Source of the DNA: Albimonas sp963977235 | Lineage (GTDB): Bacteria > Pseudomonadota > Alphaproteobacteria > Rhodobacterales > Rhodobacteraceae | Length of the DNA: 64,000 bases | Direction: 5' to 3' | Assembly (NCBI RefSeq): GCF_963977235.1 | Contig: NZ_CAXBOD010000001.1 | Span: forward strand, 186,001 to 250,000 | In this document: piece by piece, positions 9,007 to 17,279 of the stretch | Position numbering within the stretch: position 1 is the first letter of the stretch | Layout: each line of letters begins with the position of its first letter | Position numbers and translations under genes: made by a program | The notes under the pieces: generated by a model | Seen by the model: only the letters and a program-made list of their open reading frames with translations | The model's database searches: none | Told to the model about the DNA's origin: nothing

Positions 9007-9534
9007 GGACCGGGCTTCGCCGCCGCGCGGCGGGTCCGTGCTCCGGCCGCACCGGCGGAGGCGTGGCATCCTTGACGTAACGTCGAGCGCGGCGCTTGCG
9101 ATGTCCGCCTTGATCGGGTCCGCCAGGCGGCCCGGCTCCCCCAGGACCCGCCGGATCTCGATCAGCGGCGCCTCGAACCCGTCGCGGGCGGCCGCCTCCA
9201 TCGGCAGCGAGCTGCAGCCGGACGTCCCTTGCACGCCCCCCGTTCCGGGCGCCGATCGATGATCCCGCCGCATCCGCAAGACGCCGTCTTCACCGCCAAC
9301 GGCGGCGATGTGGAGCGCCACGTCGGACAGGCCTCCAACGGCTGCCGTCAGGCGTTCGAAAGTCCAGGGGTCAGGGTCGAGAAGGCGCGCCCCATCCCCG
9401 GCCTCCCCTTGCGCGCCGACCGATGGAAACGCGTCGGGGCGAGCGGGTCGAGGACAAGGGCCGGACAGAAGCCGGCCGCCCGGCGCGACCGGGTCTGACG
9501 GACTTTGCGGGGCGACCGTCGGCCGGCCTGCGGA
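9007..9534. other. 528-base spacer with no confident gene
   Basis: Between hrpB and the end of fabI. A minus-strand frame over about 9083-9321 reads EAPLIEIRRVLGEPGRLADP and looks more protein-like than its surroundings, so it might be a decayed gene end. There is no start with a ribosome site and no family was recognised. A plus-strand frame from 9259 (about 80 codons) is equally anonymous. No clear terminator was found. Confidence 0.4.
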
Positions 9535-10377
9535 TCAGCCCTCGACCTTGGGCAGGTTCTCGAGGTGGGGCATGCCGATGGCGTGGTAGCCGCCGTCGAC
9601 GAAGATCACCTCGCCGGTGGTCGAGGCGCCGTAGTCCGAGCAGAGCCACATGGCGGTGCCGCCGATATGGTCGAGCGTGGCGTTGGCCCGCATCGGCGAG
9701 TTGTCGGCGACCGTCTTGTAGACCCGCCGCGCGCCCCCCACGGCCGAGCCCGCCAGCGTGCGCATCGGCCCCGGCGACAGCGCGTTGACCCGGATCCCCT
9801 CGGGGCCGAGGTCGTTGGCCAGATAGCGCACCGACGCCTCCAGCGCCGCCTTGGCCACGCCCATCACATTGTAGTTCGGCATGATCCGCTGCGCGCCGAG
9901 GTAGGACATGGTCACGATGGAGCCGCCGTCGGACATCAGCGGCAGGATCCGCCGGCTCATGTCCACCAGCGAATAGCAGGAGATGTCCAGCGACTTCAGG
10001 AAGTTCGAGCGGGTGGTGTCGGCGAAGCGGCCCTGCAGCTCGTTCTTGTCCGAGAAGGCGATGGCGTGGATCAGGAAATCCACCTTGCCCCAGGACTTGT
10101 CCAGCGCCTCGCAGACCGACTCGAGGCTCGCCTCGTCCTGCACGTCGGCGGGCAGCAGCAGCGCGGCGTCCACGCTGTCGGCCAGCGGCTTCACCCGGCG
10201 GCCGAAATTCTCGCCCTGGTAGGTGAAGGCGAGCTCGGCGCCGTGTTCGTGCAGGGCCCGCGCCACGCCCCAGGCGATGGAGTGGTCGTTGGCGACCCCC
10301 ATCACCAGGCCGCGCTTGCCGGCCATCAGGCTGCTCTGCGAGCCTCGCGGCCCCACCGTGCTGTCGCTCCTGGCCAT
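9535..10377 (-). CDS. fabI: Enoyl-[acyl-carrier-protein] reductase (NADH)
   Basis: 280 residues from ATG 10377. It has the short-chain dehydrogenase fold with FabI features: GVANDHSIAWGVA in the cofactor-binding loop (about 27-39), and the FabI active site with Tyr159 (MSYLGA), Tyr169 and Lys176 in NYNVMGVAK. It reduces the trans-2 double bond in each round of type II fatty-acid elongation. The first 18 residues precede the usual start of the fold and a second ATG at residue 18 is possible. It lies 13 bases after fabB and is the last gene of a fabA-fabB-fabI cluster, an arrangement common in Rhodobacterales. Confidence 0.95.
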   Translation of the reverse strand: MARSDSTVGPRGSQSSLMAGKRGLVMGVANDHSIAWGVARALHEHGAELAFTYQGENFGRRVKPLADSVDAALLLPADVQDEASLESVCEALDKSWGKVDFLIHAIAFSDKNELQGRFADTTRSNFLKSLDISCYSLVDMSRRILPLMSDGGSIVTMSYLGAQRIMPNYNVMGVAKAALEASVRYLANDLGPEGIRVNALSPGPMRTLAGSAVGGARRVYKTVADNSPMRANATLDHIGGTAMWLCSDYGASTTGEVIFVDGGYHAIGMPHLENLPKVEG

Positions 10378-10390
10378 CGCTTGTCCGTCC

Positions 10391-11614
10391 TCAGCCGTGG
10401 TACCGGCTGAGGGCGAGCGTCGCGTTGGTGCCCCCGAAGCCGAAGGAGTTCGACAGCACCGTGTCGAGCCCCGCGTTGTCGATGCGCTCCATCGCGATCT
10501 CGGCCGGGTCCAGCTCGGGGTCGAGCTGGGTGATGTTGGCCGAGGCGGCGACAAAGTCGTTCTGCAGCATCAGCAGGCAGTAGATCGCCTCCTGAACGCC
10601 GGTCGCGCCCAGGCTGTGCCCGGTCAGCGACTTGGTCGAGGAGGTCACCGGCATCTCGTCGCCGAACACCCGGCGCATGGCCTTGATCTCGGTGACGTCG
10701 CCGGCGGGCGTCGAGGTGCCGTGCGCGTTGACGTACTGCACCTTGCGGTCGCCCAGGGTCTCGAGCGCCAGCTTCATGCAGCGCTCGGCCCCCTCGCCCG
10801 AGGGCGCGACCATGTCGTAGCCGTCCGAAGTCGCGCCGTAGCCCGTCACCTCGGCGTAGATCTTGGCGCCGCGGGCCTTGGCGTGCTCCAGCTCCTCGAG
10901 CACCACGACCCCGGCGCCGCCGGCGATCACGAACCCGTCGCGGGTGGCGTCGAAGGGGCGCGAGGCCGTCGAGGGGGTGTCGTTGTACTTCGAGCTCATC
11001 GCGCCCATGGCGTCGAAGAGGCACGACAGCGTCCAGTCCAGCTCCTCGCCGCCGCCGGCGAAGACGATGTCCTGCTTGCCCCACTGGATCTGCTCGGCGC
11101 CGTTGCCGATGCAATGGGCCGAGGTCGAGCAGGCCGAGGTGATCGAGTAGTTCACGCCCTTGATCTTGAAGGGCGTCGCCAGGCACGCGGAGTTGGTCGA
11201 GCTCATCCCGCGGGTGACCATGAACGGCCCCATCCGCTTGGGGGAGCCCTTCTCGACCACGATGTTGTGCGCGGCAAAGAGGTTCTTGGTCGACGGCCCG
11301 CCCGAGCCCATCACCAGACCGGTGCGGGGGTTGGAGACGTCGCTCTCCTCCAGCCCGCTGTCGGCGATGGCCTGCTGCATGGCGACGAAGTTGAACGCCG
11401 CCCCGTCGCCCATGAAGCGCAGGTTGCGCTTGTCGACGGCGGCGGCCAGGTCGATCTGCGGGGCCCCGTGCACCTGGCTGCGAAAGCCGTGCTCGGCGTA
11501 GTCGTCGGCCTTGACGATGCCGGACCTGCTTTCGCGCAGGCTGGCGAGAACCTCCTGCGCGCTGTTGCCGATGGAGGAGACGATCCCCAGTCCGGTGATC
11601 ACGACGCGGCGCAT
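10391..11614 (-). CDS. fabB: Beta-ketoacyl-ACP synthase I
   Basis: 407 residues. The catalytic triad of the KAS I/II family is present: Cys162 in SACSTSA, His297 in NAHGTSTPAGD and His332 in LTGHSLGATG, with Lys327 just before. The MGSGGPS and SNSFGFGGTNA motifs are typical of FabB. With FabA it makes unsaturated fatty acids by condensing the cis-3-decenoyl intermediate with malonyl-ACP. The start at ATG 11614 (MRRVVITGLGIVSS) matches the family. It sits between fabA (106 bases upstream) and fabI (13 bases downstream). Confidence 0.96.
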   Translation of the reverse strand: MRRVVITGLGIVSSIGNSAQEVLASLRESRSGIVKADDYAEHGFRSQVHGAPQIDLAAAVDKRNLRFMGDGAAFNFVAMQQAIADSGLEESDVSNPRTGLVMGSGGPSTKNLFAAHNIVVEKGSPKRMGPFMVTRGMSSTNSACLATPFKIKGVNYSITSACSTSAHCIGNGAEQIQWGKQDIVFAGGGEELDWTLSCLFDAMGAMSSKYNDTPSTASRPFDATRDGFVIAGGAGVVVLEELEHAKARGAKIYAEVTGYGATSDGYDMVAPSGEGAERCMKLALETLGDRKVQYVNAHGTSTPAGDVTEIKAMRRVFGDEMPVTSSTKSLTGHSLGATGVQEAIYCLLMLQNDFVAASANITQLDPELDPAEIAMERIDNAGLDTVLSNSFGFGGTNATLALSRYHG

Positions 11615-11720
11615 ATTCAGCGGCCTCCCTGTGCCTCGATCCTCGCGCGCGGCGCGGTCCTGGCGGGGGGCCCCCGCCACCGCGCCCCGAGGGCCCTTCA
11701 GGCCCCGGCGGCGTCCGGAC

Positions 11721-12233
11721 TCAGCTGTCCTGAAACAGTCCCACGCGCATGTCGCTCACCGCGTAGGTGGGGTTTCCGTCCGCGAGAACCACCCCGTCGG
11801 CGATGCCCATCTTCAGACGGCGGTCGATCACGCGCTTCATGTTCACTTCGTAGCGAAGGCGCTTGGTTTCCGGCGTGACCATGTGGGTCAGCTTGACCTC
11901 GCCCACGCCCAGCGCGCGGCCGCGGCCCAGCATCCCGCGCCAGCCCAGGTAGAAGCCGGTCAGCTGCCACAGGGCGTCGAGGCCGAGACAGCCGGGCATC
12001 ACCGGGTCGCCGAGGAAGTGGCACTGGAAGAACCACAGGTCCGGCGTCACGTCGAACTCGGCGACCACCTGGCCCTTGCCATGCTCTCCGCCGTCTTCGG
12101 TGATCGAGGTGATGCGCGAGATCATCAGCATCGGCGGCGCGGGAAGCTGCGCGTTGCCGGCGCCGAAGAGTTCGCCGCGCGCACAGGCCATCAGGCCGTC
12201 GTAATCGTAGCTGTTCGCCCGTTCGTCGCTCAT
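11721..12233 (-). CDS. fabA: 3-hydroxydecanoyl-ACP dehydratase/isomerase
   Basis: 170 residues, the standard FabA length. The active-site His72 lies in CHFLGDPVMPGCLGLDALWQ and Asp86 follows in the same block, corresponding to His70 and Asp84 of the E. coli enzyme. The enzyme dehydrates 3-hydroxydecanoyl-ACP and isomerises the double bond, the branch point to unsaturated fatty acids. It is the first gene of fabA-fabB-fabI and is divergent from irr, so the 169-base spacer holds both promoters. Confidence 0.96.
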   Translation of the reverse strand: MSDERANSYDYDGLMACARGELFGAGNAQLPAPPMLMISRITSITEDGGEHGKGQVVAEFDVTPDLWFFQCHFLGDPVMPGCLGLDALWQLTGFYLGWRGMLGRGRALGVGEVKLTHMVTPETKRLRYEVNMKRVIDRRLKMGIADGVVLADGNPTYAVSDMRVGLFQDS

Positions 12234-12364
12234 GCCCTGGTCCTGCGCCCCCTGCGCGAGCCTCTCGCCATTGTCGCGCTCCCCTAGCACCGGGTTGGAG
12301 CGGGAAGCAAGCGCCGGGGCGGGGAGAACGGGGGGCTGCGACGTGTTCCGCGGCCATGACGCTC

Positions 12365-12392
12365 TTGAAATCAGGCGCTTTCGCCCTGTATG
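12365..12392 (+). promoter_or_regulatory. Possible sigma-70 promoter of irr
   Basis: TTGAAA at 12365-12370 is followed after 16 bases by TGTATG at 12387-12392, a fair match to -35/-10 elements in an otherwise GC-rich spacer. The irr ATG lies only about 10 bases past the -10, so the transcript would have a very short leader. No Fur/Irr-box was recognised. Confidence 0.3.
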
Positions 12393-12402
12393 CAACGCGG
12401 TC

Positions 12403-12840
12403 ATGGACAGTTTATCGACCGCAAGCGGACCCGAGGCGCGCACTCGGGCAGCCAGCTGGCTGGCGAAGGCCGGGCTTCGCCCGACCCGCCAGCGGCGGAC
12501 GCTCGCGTTGCTGCTGAAGGGTGACGGGGGGGACCGCCACGTCACCGCCGAAAGCCTTCACGACGCCGCGCGCTCCGCCGGGGACCCTGTCAGCCTCGCG
12601 ACCGTCTACAACACGCTGCGCAGCTTCACCGACGCCGGCCTGATGGCCGAGATCACCGTGGACGGCGCGCGCAGCTATTACGACACCCGGGTCGAGGATC
12701 ATCCCCATTTCTACTGGGAGGCCGACGGCCGCCTGACCGACGCGCCCCGCGACTCGGTGCGCATCGAACAGCTGCCCGACGCCCCCGAGGGCACCGAGAT
12801 CTGCAAGGTCGACGTGGTGATCCGCCTCCGCGCCCGCTGA
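12403..12840 (+). CDS. irr: Iron response regulator Irr (Fur family)
   Basis: 145 residues with the Fur winged-helix layout: LRPTRQRRTLALLL (about 25-38), HVTAESLHD, and the recognition-helix region PVSLATVYNTLRSFTDAGL at about 62-80. At 100-103 is HPHF, the place of the histidine-rich metal/haem site that marks Irr proteins. The classical Zn cysteine pairs of Fur are absent, as expected for Irr. In alphaproteobacteria Irr represses or activates iron and haem genes when iron is scarce and is degraded when haem is plentiful. ATG 12403 gives the family's N-terminal length. Head-to-head with fabA, as in other Rhodobacterales. Confidence 0.9.
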   Translation: MDSLSTASGPEARTRAASWLAKAGLRPTRQRRTLALLLKGDGGDRHVTAESLHDAARSAGDPVSLATVYNTLRSFTDAGLMAEITVDGARSYYDTRVEDHPHFYWEADGRLTDAPRDSVRIEQLPDAPEGTEICKVDVVIRLRAR

Positions 12841-12902
12841 GGGCCGCGGGGGACCGAGAGCGTGCGGACCCCGCGCCCCGTCTTCTGCAAACGGTCTGCA
12901 AA

Positions 12903-12939
12903 CGGTCTGCAGGCGCCCTGCGGGCGGGCCTGGCTGGGA
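12903..12939 (+). repeat. Dispersed hairpin-forming repeat, copy 1
   Basis: About 37 bases beginning CGGTCTGCAGGCGCCCTGCG, matched by 24214-24250 with only a few differences. The core folds as AGGC-GCCC, loop TGC, GGGC-GG-GCCT. Just upstream, the 11-base phrase CTGCAAACGGT is repeated in tandem (about 12885-12909). It lies between the convergent ends of irr and the DUF1275 gene. Confidence 0.6.
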
Positions 12940-13004
12940 CGGCGCCCGGGACGGGGGCCGGCGAGGCCCCCCCCGGGCCGGGCCTGCGGCGGGCGGGCCG
13001 GGGC

Positions 13005-13772
13005 TCAGGCGCGGCGCCGAAGGTCCTCCCACAGCGGGCCGGCCGCGAAGGCGCCGGCGATCGCGGCCAGCGGCAGCGCCGCCGCCACGCCGAAACGCTG
13101 GAAGGCCAGCGCCCCGGCCAGGCCCGAGCCGAAGAACAGCCCGATCAGCTCGCCATGGGTGCGCAGTTTCTCGAGGTCCGGGCGCACCGGCGGGGGGTCG
13201 GAAGGCGTTGCGGCCGGCGCAGGCCGGCCCAGCAGCGCGGCCAGTCTCCAGGCGGCCTTGCCGAGCTCGATCCCCAGGTCGGTGGCCATGCCGGTGACAT
13301 GGGTGGTGCGGATGCGCGCGCCCGACAGCTTGCTGATCACCGCGTTCTGAAGCCCCATCACGAAGCACAGCAGCGCCACGGTCGCCGCCGCCGTCGCTCC
13401 GGGCGCCGCGGCCGCCAGCGGCCCGCTGGCCGCGAACCCCGCCAGCAGCAGCGACTCGAGCGCGAGCGGCAGGGCGTATTCCCCCTGCATCCCGCGCCGC
13501 CGCGCCAGGTTCACCAGGATCGCCGAGACCCCCGCCCCGGCCAGGAACGCGCCCAGCGAACCCAGCCCCGCCAGGAACGCCGTTCCCGCCGCCAGCGCCA
13601 CGTCGTCGGCCATCGCCGAGACGATCCCCGTCATGTGCGAGGTGTAGCGCCCCACCGCCATGAATCCGCCGGCGTTGGCCGCCCCCGCGACCACCACCAG
13701 CCAGCGCGCCAGCTGCCGGTCCGAGACCGCATCCCGCCGCCGCCCCGTCGCCCGGCGCAGCCAGTGGCCCAT
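13005..13772 (-). CDS. YoaK/DUF1275 family membrane protein
   Basis: 255 residues from ATG 13772, with GAGGAG seven bases upstream. Six or so hydrophobic segments are visible. It carries the DUF1275 hallmarks: NAGGFMAVGRYTSHMTG near residue 33 and the later MGLQNAVISKLSGARIRTTHVTG. This places it in the inner membrane. The family is widespread and of unknown function; transport has been suggested but not shown. The gene is convergent with irr and stands alone, with a 125-base spacer to the SH3 gene upstream. Confidence 0.82.
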   Translation of the reverse strand: MGHWLRRATGRRRDAVSDRQLARWLVVVAGAANAGGFMAVGRYTSHMTGIVSAMADDVALAAGTAFLAGLGSLGAFLAGAGVSAILVNLARRRGMQGEYALPLALESLLLAGFAASGPLAAAAPGATAAATVALLCFVMGLQNAVISKLSGARIRTTHVTGMATDLGIELGKAAWRLAALLGRPAPAATPSDPPPVRPDLEKLRTHGELIGLFFGSGLAGALAFQRFGVAAALPLAAIAGAFAAGPLWEDLRRRA

Positions 13773-13897
13773 GGCCGTCTCCTCAGGGTCGAGCGCCCCC
13801 GCCGGCCCTCCCGGCAGGACTCCGGGACCGGGCCGCGAGGCGCGTTTGCGGGAGGGCGCGGCGGGGAAGGTCGGGTCGAGGGAGGGCGGATCGGAGG

Positions 13898-14557
13898 TCA
13901 GTCGAAGACCTCCTCGGGGCCCACGCCCCAGAGGTCGGCCTTGGCGGCCCAGCCGTCGACGCCGTCCTTCTCGACCTCGCACCAGTCGCGCTGGCAGGCC
14001 TCGATCTCGAACACCACGCCCCGCTCGGCGCGGGCCGAGACCGCGGCGCCGGGCGTGGGCTCGAGCCGGAGGTCGGTGGTCTCGGCCGTCACCAGCGCCG
14101 TGCGGTTGCCGCGGATCATCGAGTAGTGCAGCCAGCCCGAGGCCCCCTCGGGGTCGCGCACGCGCCGCCAGTGGCCATACTCGGCGATCACCTCCAGCGG
14201 CATGCCCTGGCGCACGAACACCCAGTCGACGCGATGAGTCATGCCCGGGCCCCGCCGCACGTTGGCCTTGGTGGCCTTCAGCGAGACATAGCGCGGCATC
14301 GGCAGGCCGGTGATCGGCCCGGCGCCGTCCTCGCCGACGCGGATCGCCGAGACGGTCTGCGTCGCCTCGGCCTCCGATTCCTCGGCCGCCGCGGTGGCGT
14401 CGAGGGGCGCCAGCGCCGCCAGCGCCGCAGACAGCGCCAGGGTTAGCGCCGCAAGGCGCCGGGCCGCCGGGCGCGCGCAGAGGGCCCGGCGGCCGTCTCC
14501 GGCCCCGGTCCTGTCGGTAACCCGCGCGCCATGGCGCGCCCGCCGTGTCGTCGTCAT
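13898..14557 (-). CDS. Secreted SH3-domain protein
   Basis: 219 residues from ATG 14557. After a basic start there is an export signal (about residues 30-57, LAALTLALSAALAALAPL). Two bacterial SH3-like units follow: YVSLKATKANVRRGPGMTH...GHWRRVRDPEGASGWLHYSMI and a second with TDLRLEPTPGAAV...WCEVEKDGVDGWAAKADLWG. Such proteins (DUF1058/SH3_4 type) are periplasmic and are thought to bind cell-wall peptides. The gene is divergent from the hydroxyacid dehydrogenase gene, a pairing often seen in Rhodobacteraceae. The frame is open upstream to 14662, but that part has no signal and a poor ribosome site. Confidence 0.82.
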   Translation of the reverse strand: MTTTRRARHGARVTDRTGAGDGRRALCARPAARRLAALTLALSAALAALAPLDATAAAEESEAEATQTVSAIRVGEDGAGPITGLPMPRYVSLKATKANVRRGPGMTHRVDWVFVRQGMPLEVIAEYGHWRRVRDPEGASGWLHYSMIRGNRTALVTAETTDLRLEPTPGAAVSARAERGVVFEIEACQRDWCEVEKDGVDGWAAKADLWGVGPEEVFD

Positions 14558-14773
14558 CGGAAGCCTGCTCCGCCCCCGTTCCTCGTGGGCCGCGCCTGAT
14601 CCGCCGGGCCCGGTCCGGACCTCGGCGTCCACCGGAACGCTTGCGACAGATCGTTGCGCCATCGCCGCGCGTTCCGCATTTTCTTTTCGCGGACGCGTTT
14701 CGGCGCCCGTGGACCCCGGGGGTCCTTTTCGCTAAGGCTACCGCATCCTCGCGGCCAGGAGAAGCCTTCGCCC

Positions 14774-15790
14774 ATGCCCACTGACGCCCGTCCCTCCCCG
14801 TTTTCCGGCGGCCGCCCGAAGGTCGTCGTGACCCGCAAGCTTCCCGACGCCGTCGAGGCGCGGATGGGCGAGCTCTTCGACGTGGAACTGAACCTCGAGG
14901 ACGCGCCCCTCCCGCGCGAGGCGCTGGTCGAGGCCGTGCGCCGCGCCGACGTGCTGGTCCCCACGCTGGGCGACAGGATCGACGCCGGCCTGCTGGGCCA
15001 GGCCGGGCCGAACCTGCGCCTGATCGCCAACTACGGGGCGGGCGTCGACAACATCGACGTCGAGACGGCGCGGCGGCGGGGGATCCAGGTCTCGAACACG
15101 CCCGGCGTGCTCTCGGACGACACCGCCGACATGACCATGGCGATGCTGCTGGCGGTGCCTCGGCGCCTGCAGGAAGGCGCCCGCCTGATGGAGGACGAGA
15201 GCGCCTGGAGCGGCTGGTCCCCCACCTGGATGCTGGGCCGCCGGATCACCGGCAAGCGTCTGGGGATCCTCGGGATGGGACGCATCGGCCAGGCGGTGGC
15301 GCGGCGCGCCTCGGCGTTCGGCCTCGAGGTCCACTACTCCAACCGTCGCCGCCTGCACCAGCAGACCGAGGGCGAGCTGCGCGCCCGCTGGTGGGAGAGC
15401 CTCGACCAGATGCTGGCGCGGGTCGACTTCCTCTCGATCCACTGCCCGCACACGCCCGCCACCTACCACCTGCTCAACGCCCGCCGGCTGAAGCTGATGA
15501 AGCCCGAGGCGGTGATCGTGAACACCTCCCGCGGGGAGGTGATCGACGAGAACGCGCTGGCCCGGATGCTGCAGGCCGGAGAGCTCGCCGGCGCCGCGCT
15601 GGACGTGTTCGAGCGGGAGCCGGCGGTGAATCCCAGGCTCCGCGGTCTGTCGAACGTGCTGCTGCTGCCCCACATGGGCTCAGCCACGCAGGAGGGGCGC
15701 GTCGAGATGGGCGAGAAGGTGATCATCAACATCAAGACCTTCGCCGACGGGCACCGGCCGCCGGACCTGGTGGTCCCCGCGATGCTCTGA
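14774..15790 (+). CDS. D-2-hydroxyacid dehydrogenase (D-glycerate/glyoxylate reductase type)
   Basis: 338 residues. NAD(P)-binding motif GMGRIGQAVA starts at residue 167. The catalytic residues of the family are all present: Arg253 (NTSRGEV), Glu282 (FEREPAV) and His300 (LPHMGSAT). The NYGAGVDNIDV block at about 86-96 is the usual substrate-loop region. Enzymes of this type interconvert D-glycerate with hydroxypyruvate or glycolate with glyoxylate. The insertion WSGWSPTWMLGRRITGKRLG matches D-glycerate dehydrogenases (GyaR-like) of this order. AGGAG lies about 12 bases before the ATG. Exact substrate cannot be read from sequence. Confidence 0.9.
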   Translation: MPTDARPSPFSGGRPKVVVTRKLPDAVEARMGELFDVELNLEDAPLPREALVEAVRRADVLVPTLGDRIDAGLLGQAGPNLRLIANYGAGVDNIDVETARRRGIQVSNTPGVLSDDTADMTMAMLLAVPRRLQEGARLMEDESAWSGWSPTWMLGRRITGKRLGILGMGRIGQAVARRASAFGLEVHYSNRRRLHQQTEGELRARWWESLDQMLARVDFLSIHCPHTPATYHLLNARRLKLMKPEAVIVNTSRGEVIDENALARMLQAGELAGAALDVFEREPAVNPRLRGLSNVLLLPHMGSATQEGRVEMGEKVIINIKTFADGHRPPDLVVPAML

Positions 15791-16134
15791 TCCGGGGTCG
15801 AGGCCCCCTCGGCCCCCGGCCGATCCGACCGATGCAGCGGCCCGTCCCGGCGACCCCGGGGCGGGCCGCGCGCGTTTCGCAGCCGGCGTCAGCGGCGCGG
15901 AGACCTCCGCGGATCGTCGTCTGCCGGGCGAACCTCCGGGCCCGGCCGCAACCCTGGCGGACGTTGCGGAAGGTCGGCGCGGGCGCCCTGTGATCGCCAA
16001 GTGATTGAATATGAACTCGTTGTCCCATTCAGAAACAGTTTATTTCTGATCGCTTGACTGTTCGGATTATCGATCAATACTGGAGACCACTGCATCTCCG
16101 CCGCGCGACTCGGCGGAAGCCGAGGGGCACGACC
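15791..16134 (+). other. Spacer with an AT-rich promoter region
   Basis: No gene is visible between the dehydrogenase and the small membrane protein. The first 200 bases are GC-rich; 15990-16085 is clearly AT-rich and holds a palindrome and promoter-like hexamers (see the entry at 16030). Confidence 0.5.
16030..16082 (+). promoter_or_regulatory. Palindrome and putative promoter upstream of the 98-residue membrane protein
   Basis: CAGAAA-N7-TTTCTG (16030-16048) is an inverted repeat ending six bases before TTGACT (16054-16059), a good -35. Seventeen bases further is ATACTG (16077-16082), a weak -10. The palindrome is placed as an activator or repressor site would be. No regulator is identified. 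Confidence 0.35.
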
Positions 16135-16431
16135 ATGGCGTCGTCGCTGTCGCAACTGACGGGAGGGGGCGTTCGCGCCGCGCCGGGAGGCGGCGGCGGG
16201 TCGTTTCTCGACGGCGCAATGGCCACGGTCTACACCGGGGAAGTCGGGCTGATCCTCAGCGGCATCGCGGTGGTGTTCTGCCTCTACGTGATGGTCAGCG
16301 GCCGGGGCGCGACGAGCCGCGGCGCCGCGCGGCGGGCGCCGGAACTGCAGCGTCGCCGCAAGCTCGACGTCGCGAAACTCCGCCGCGCGCGGATGTCGTC
16401 GCCCGATCCGGACCTCGATCACTTCAGCTGA
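16135..16431 (+). CDS. Small single-pass membrane protein, unknown function
   Basis: 98 residues from ATG 16135. A Gly-rich N-terminal stretch (GGGVRAAPGGGGGSF) is followed by one strong membrane segment, about residues 41-58 (GLILSGIAVVFCLYVMVSG), then a basic, Arg-rich cytoplasmic-type tail (RAARRAPELQRRRKLDVAKLR cut by few acidic residues) ending in an acidic patch. The positive-inside rule suggests the tail is in the cytoplasm. No family was recognised. It has its own AT-rich promoter region and is convergent with the MoeB-type gene. An earlier in-frame start at 16054 would lie inside the promoter elements and is not preferred. Confidence 0.6.
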   Translation: MASSLSQLTGGGVRAAPGGGGGSFLDGAMATVYTGEVGLILSGIAVVFCLYVMVSGRGATSRGAARRAPELQRRRKLDVAKLRRARMSSPDPDLDHFS

Positions 16432-16523
16432 GGCGGGGAACCTTGGGCTGAGGCTCGGGGCGACGACGGGACGGAGGCCGGTTGTTGCGCGCGGCGCCGC
16501 GTCGCGGACCGCGCGGACAGGCC

Positions 16524-17279
16524 TCAGGCGGCGGCGCAGACCGGGCAGCCGGGGCGCTTCTTCACGCCGATGGTTCGCGCCTGCGCGTCCAGCGCGTCCC
16601 ACAGCAGCAGGCGACCGTCGAGCGGCTCGCCCGCCCCCACGATCAGCTTCACCGCCTCGGAGGCCATCAGCGAACCGATCATGCCGGCCAGCGCGCCCAG
16701 CACGCCCGCCTCGGAGCAGGCGGGGACGAGGTCGGGGTCGGGGGCTTCCGGAAACAGGCAGGCGTAGCACGGGCCGCCGAGCCAGGGGCGGAAGACCGAG
16801 ACCTGGCCCTCCCATCGGCCGATGGCGCCCGAGATCAGGGGGATGCGCAGGGCGGCGCAGGTCCGGTTGACCAGGCGGCGGGTCTCGAACGAGTCGCAGC
16901 CGTCCAGCACCAGGTCATGGCCTGCCAGCGCCTCGGTCGCGGTGTGGGGGAGGAGGCGCAGGTCGCGCGGGACGACCTTGACCGAGGGGTTGAGGGCGCC
17001 GAGCGTCTCGACGGCGCTGTCGGTCTTGGGGCGGCCGACGTCGCGGTCGCGGTGCAGGACCTGGCGCTGCAGGTTGGACAGGCTGACCCGGTCGTCGTCG
17101 ATGACGGTGATCGTCCCCACGCCGGCGGCGGCGAGGTAGAGCAGGGCCGGCGAGCCCAGCCCACCGGCCCCGACCACCGCCACCCGGGCGGAGACGAGGG
17201 CCTGTTGGCCCGGGCCGCCGATCTCGCGCAGCACGATGTGGCGGGCGTAGCGCTCGAGGTCGTCGTCGGCCAGCGGCAT
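16524..17279 (-). CDS. moeB: HesA/MoeB/ThiF family adenylyltransferase (probable molybdopterin-synthase adenylyltransferase)
   Basis: 251 residues. The nucleotide-binding motif GAGGLGSP is at 37-44, DDDRVSLSNLQRQ follows at about 61-73 with the conserved Asp and Arg, and VLDGCDSFETR is at about 125-135. The cysteine of the active-site loop is in VPACSEAGVLG, and two zinc-binding pairs are visible (CYAC and the C-terminal CPVC). The enzyme activates the C-terminal glycine of a ubiquitin-like sulfur carrier (MoaD or ThiS) with ATP. No rhodanese domain is attached. The molybdoenzyme at 57-60 kb would need molybdopterin. ThiF cannot be excluded because no moa or thi gene is adjacent. Confidence 0.88.
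   Translation of the reverse strand: MPLADDDLERYARHIVLREIGGPGQQALVSARVAVVGAGGLGSPALLYLAAAGVGTITVIDDDRVSLSNLQRQVLHRDRDVGRPKTDSAVETLGALNPSVKVVPRDLRLLPHTATEALAGHDLVLDGCDSFETRRLVNRTCAALRIPLISGAIGRWEGQVSVFRPWLGGPCYACLFPEAPDPDLVPACSEAGVLGALAGMIGSLMASEAVKLIVGAGEPLDGRLLLWDALDAQARTIGVKKRPGCPVCAAA

Noticed and set aside
4978..9321. A 1447-codon open frame on the minus strand
   Set aside because: It runs antisense to the DUF3108 gene and hrpB, has repeats of Gly/Arg/Ala with no motif, and arises because codons with G or C at third positions leave few stop codons in the antisense frame.
9083..9321. Possible gene end on the minus strand upstream of fabI's 3' side
   Set aside because: It reads somewhat like protein but lacks a start, a ribosome site or a known motif. 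Left as an unassigned spacer.
12885..12912. CTGCAAACGGT tandem repeats as a possible CRISPR or iteron array
   Set aside because: Three short adjacent copies with no spacers and no cas or rep genes. Treated as a simple repeat beside the dispersed element.
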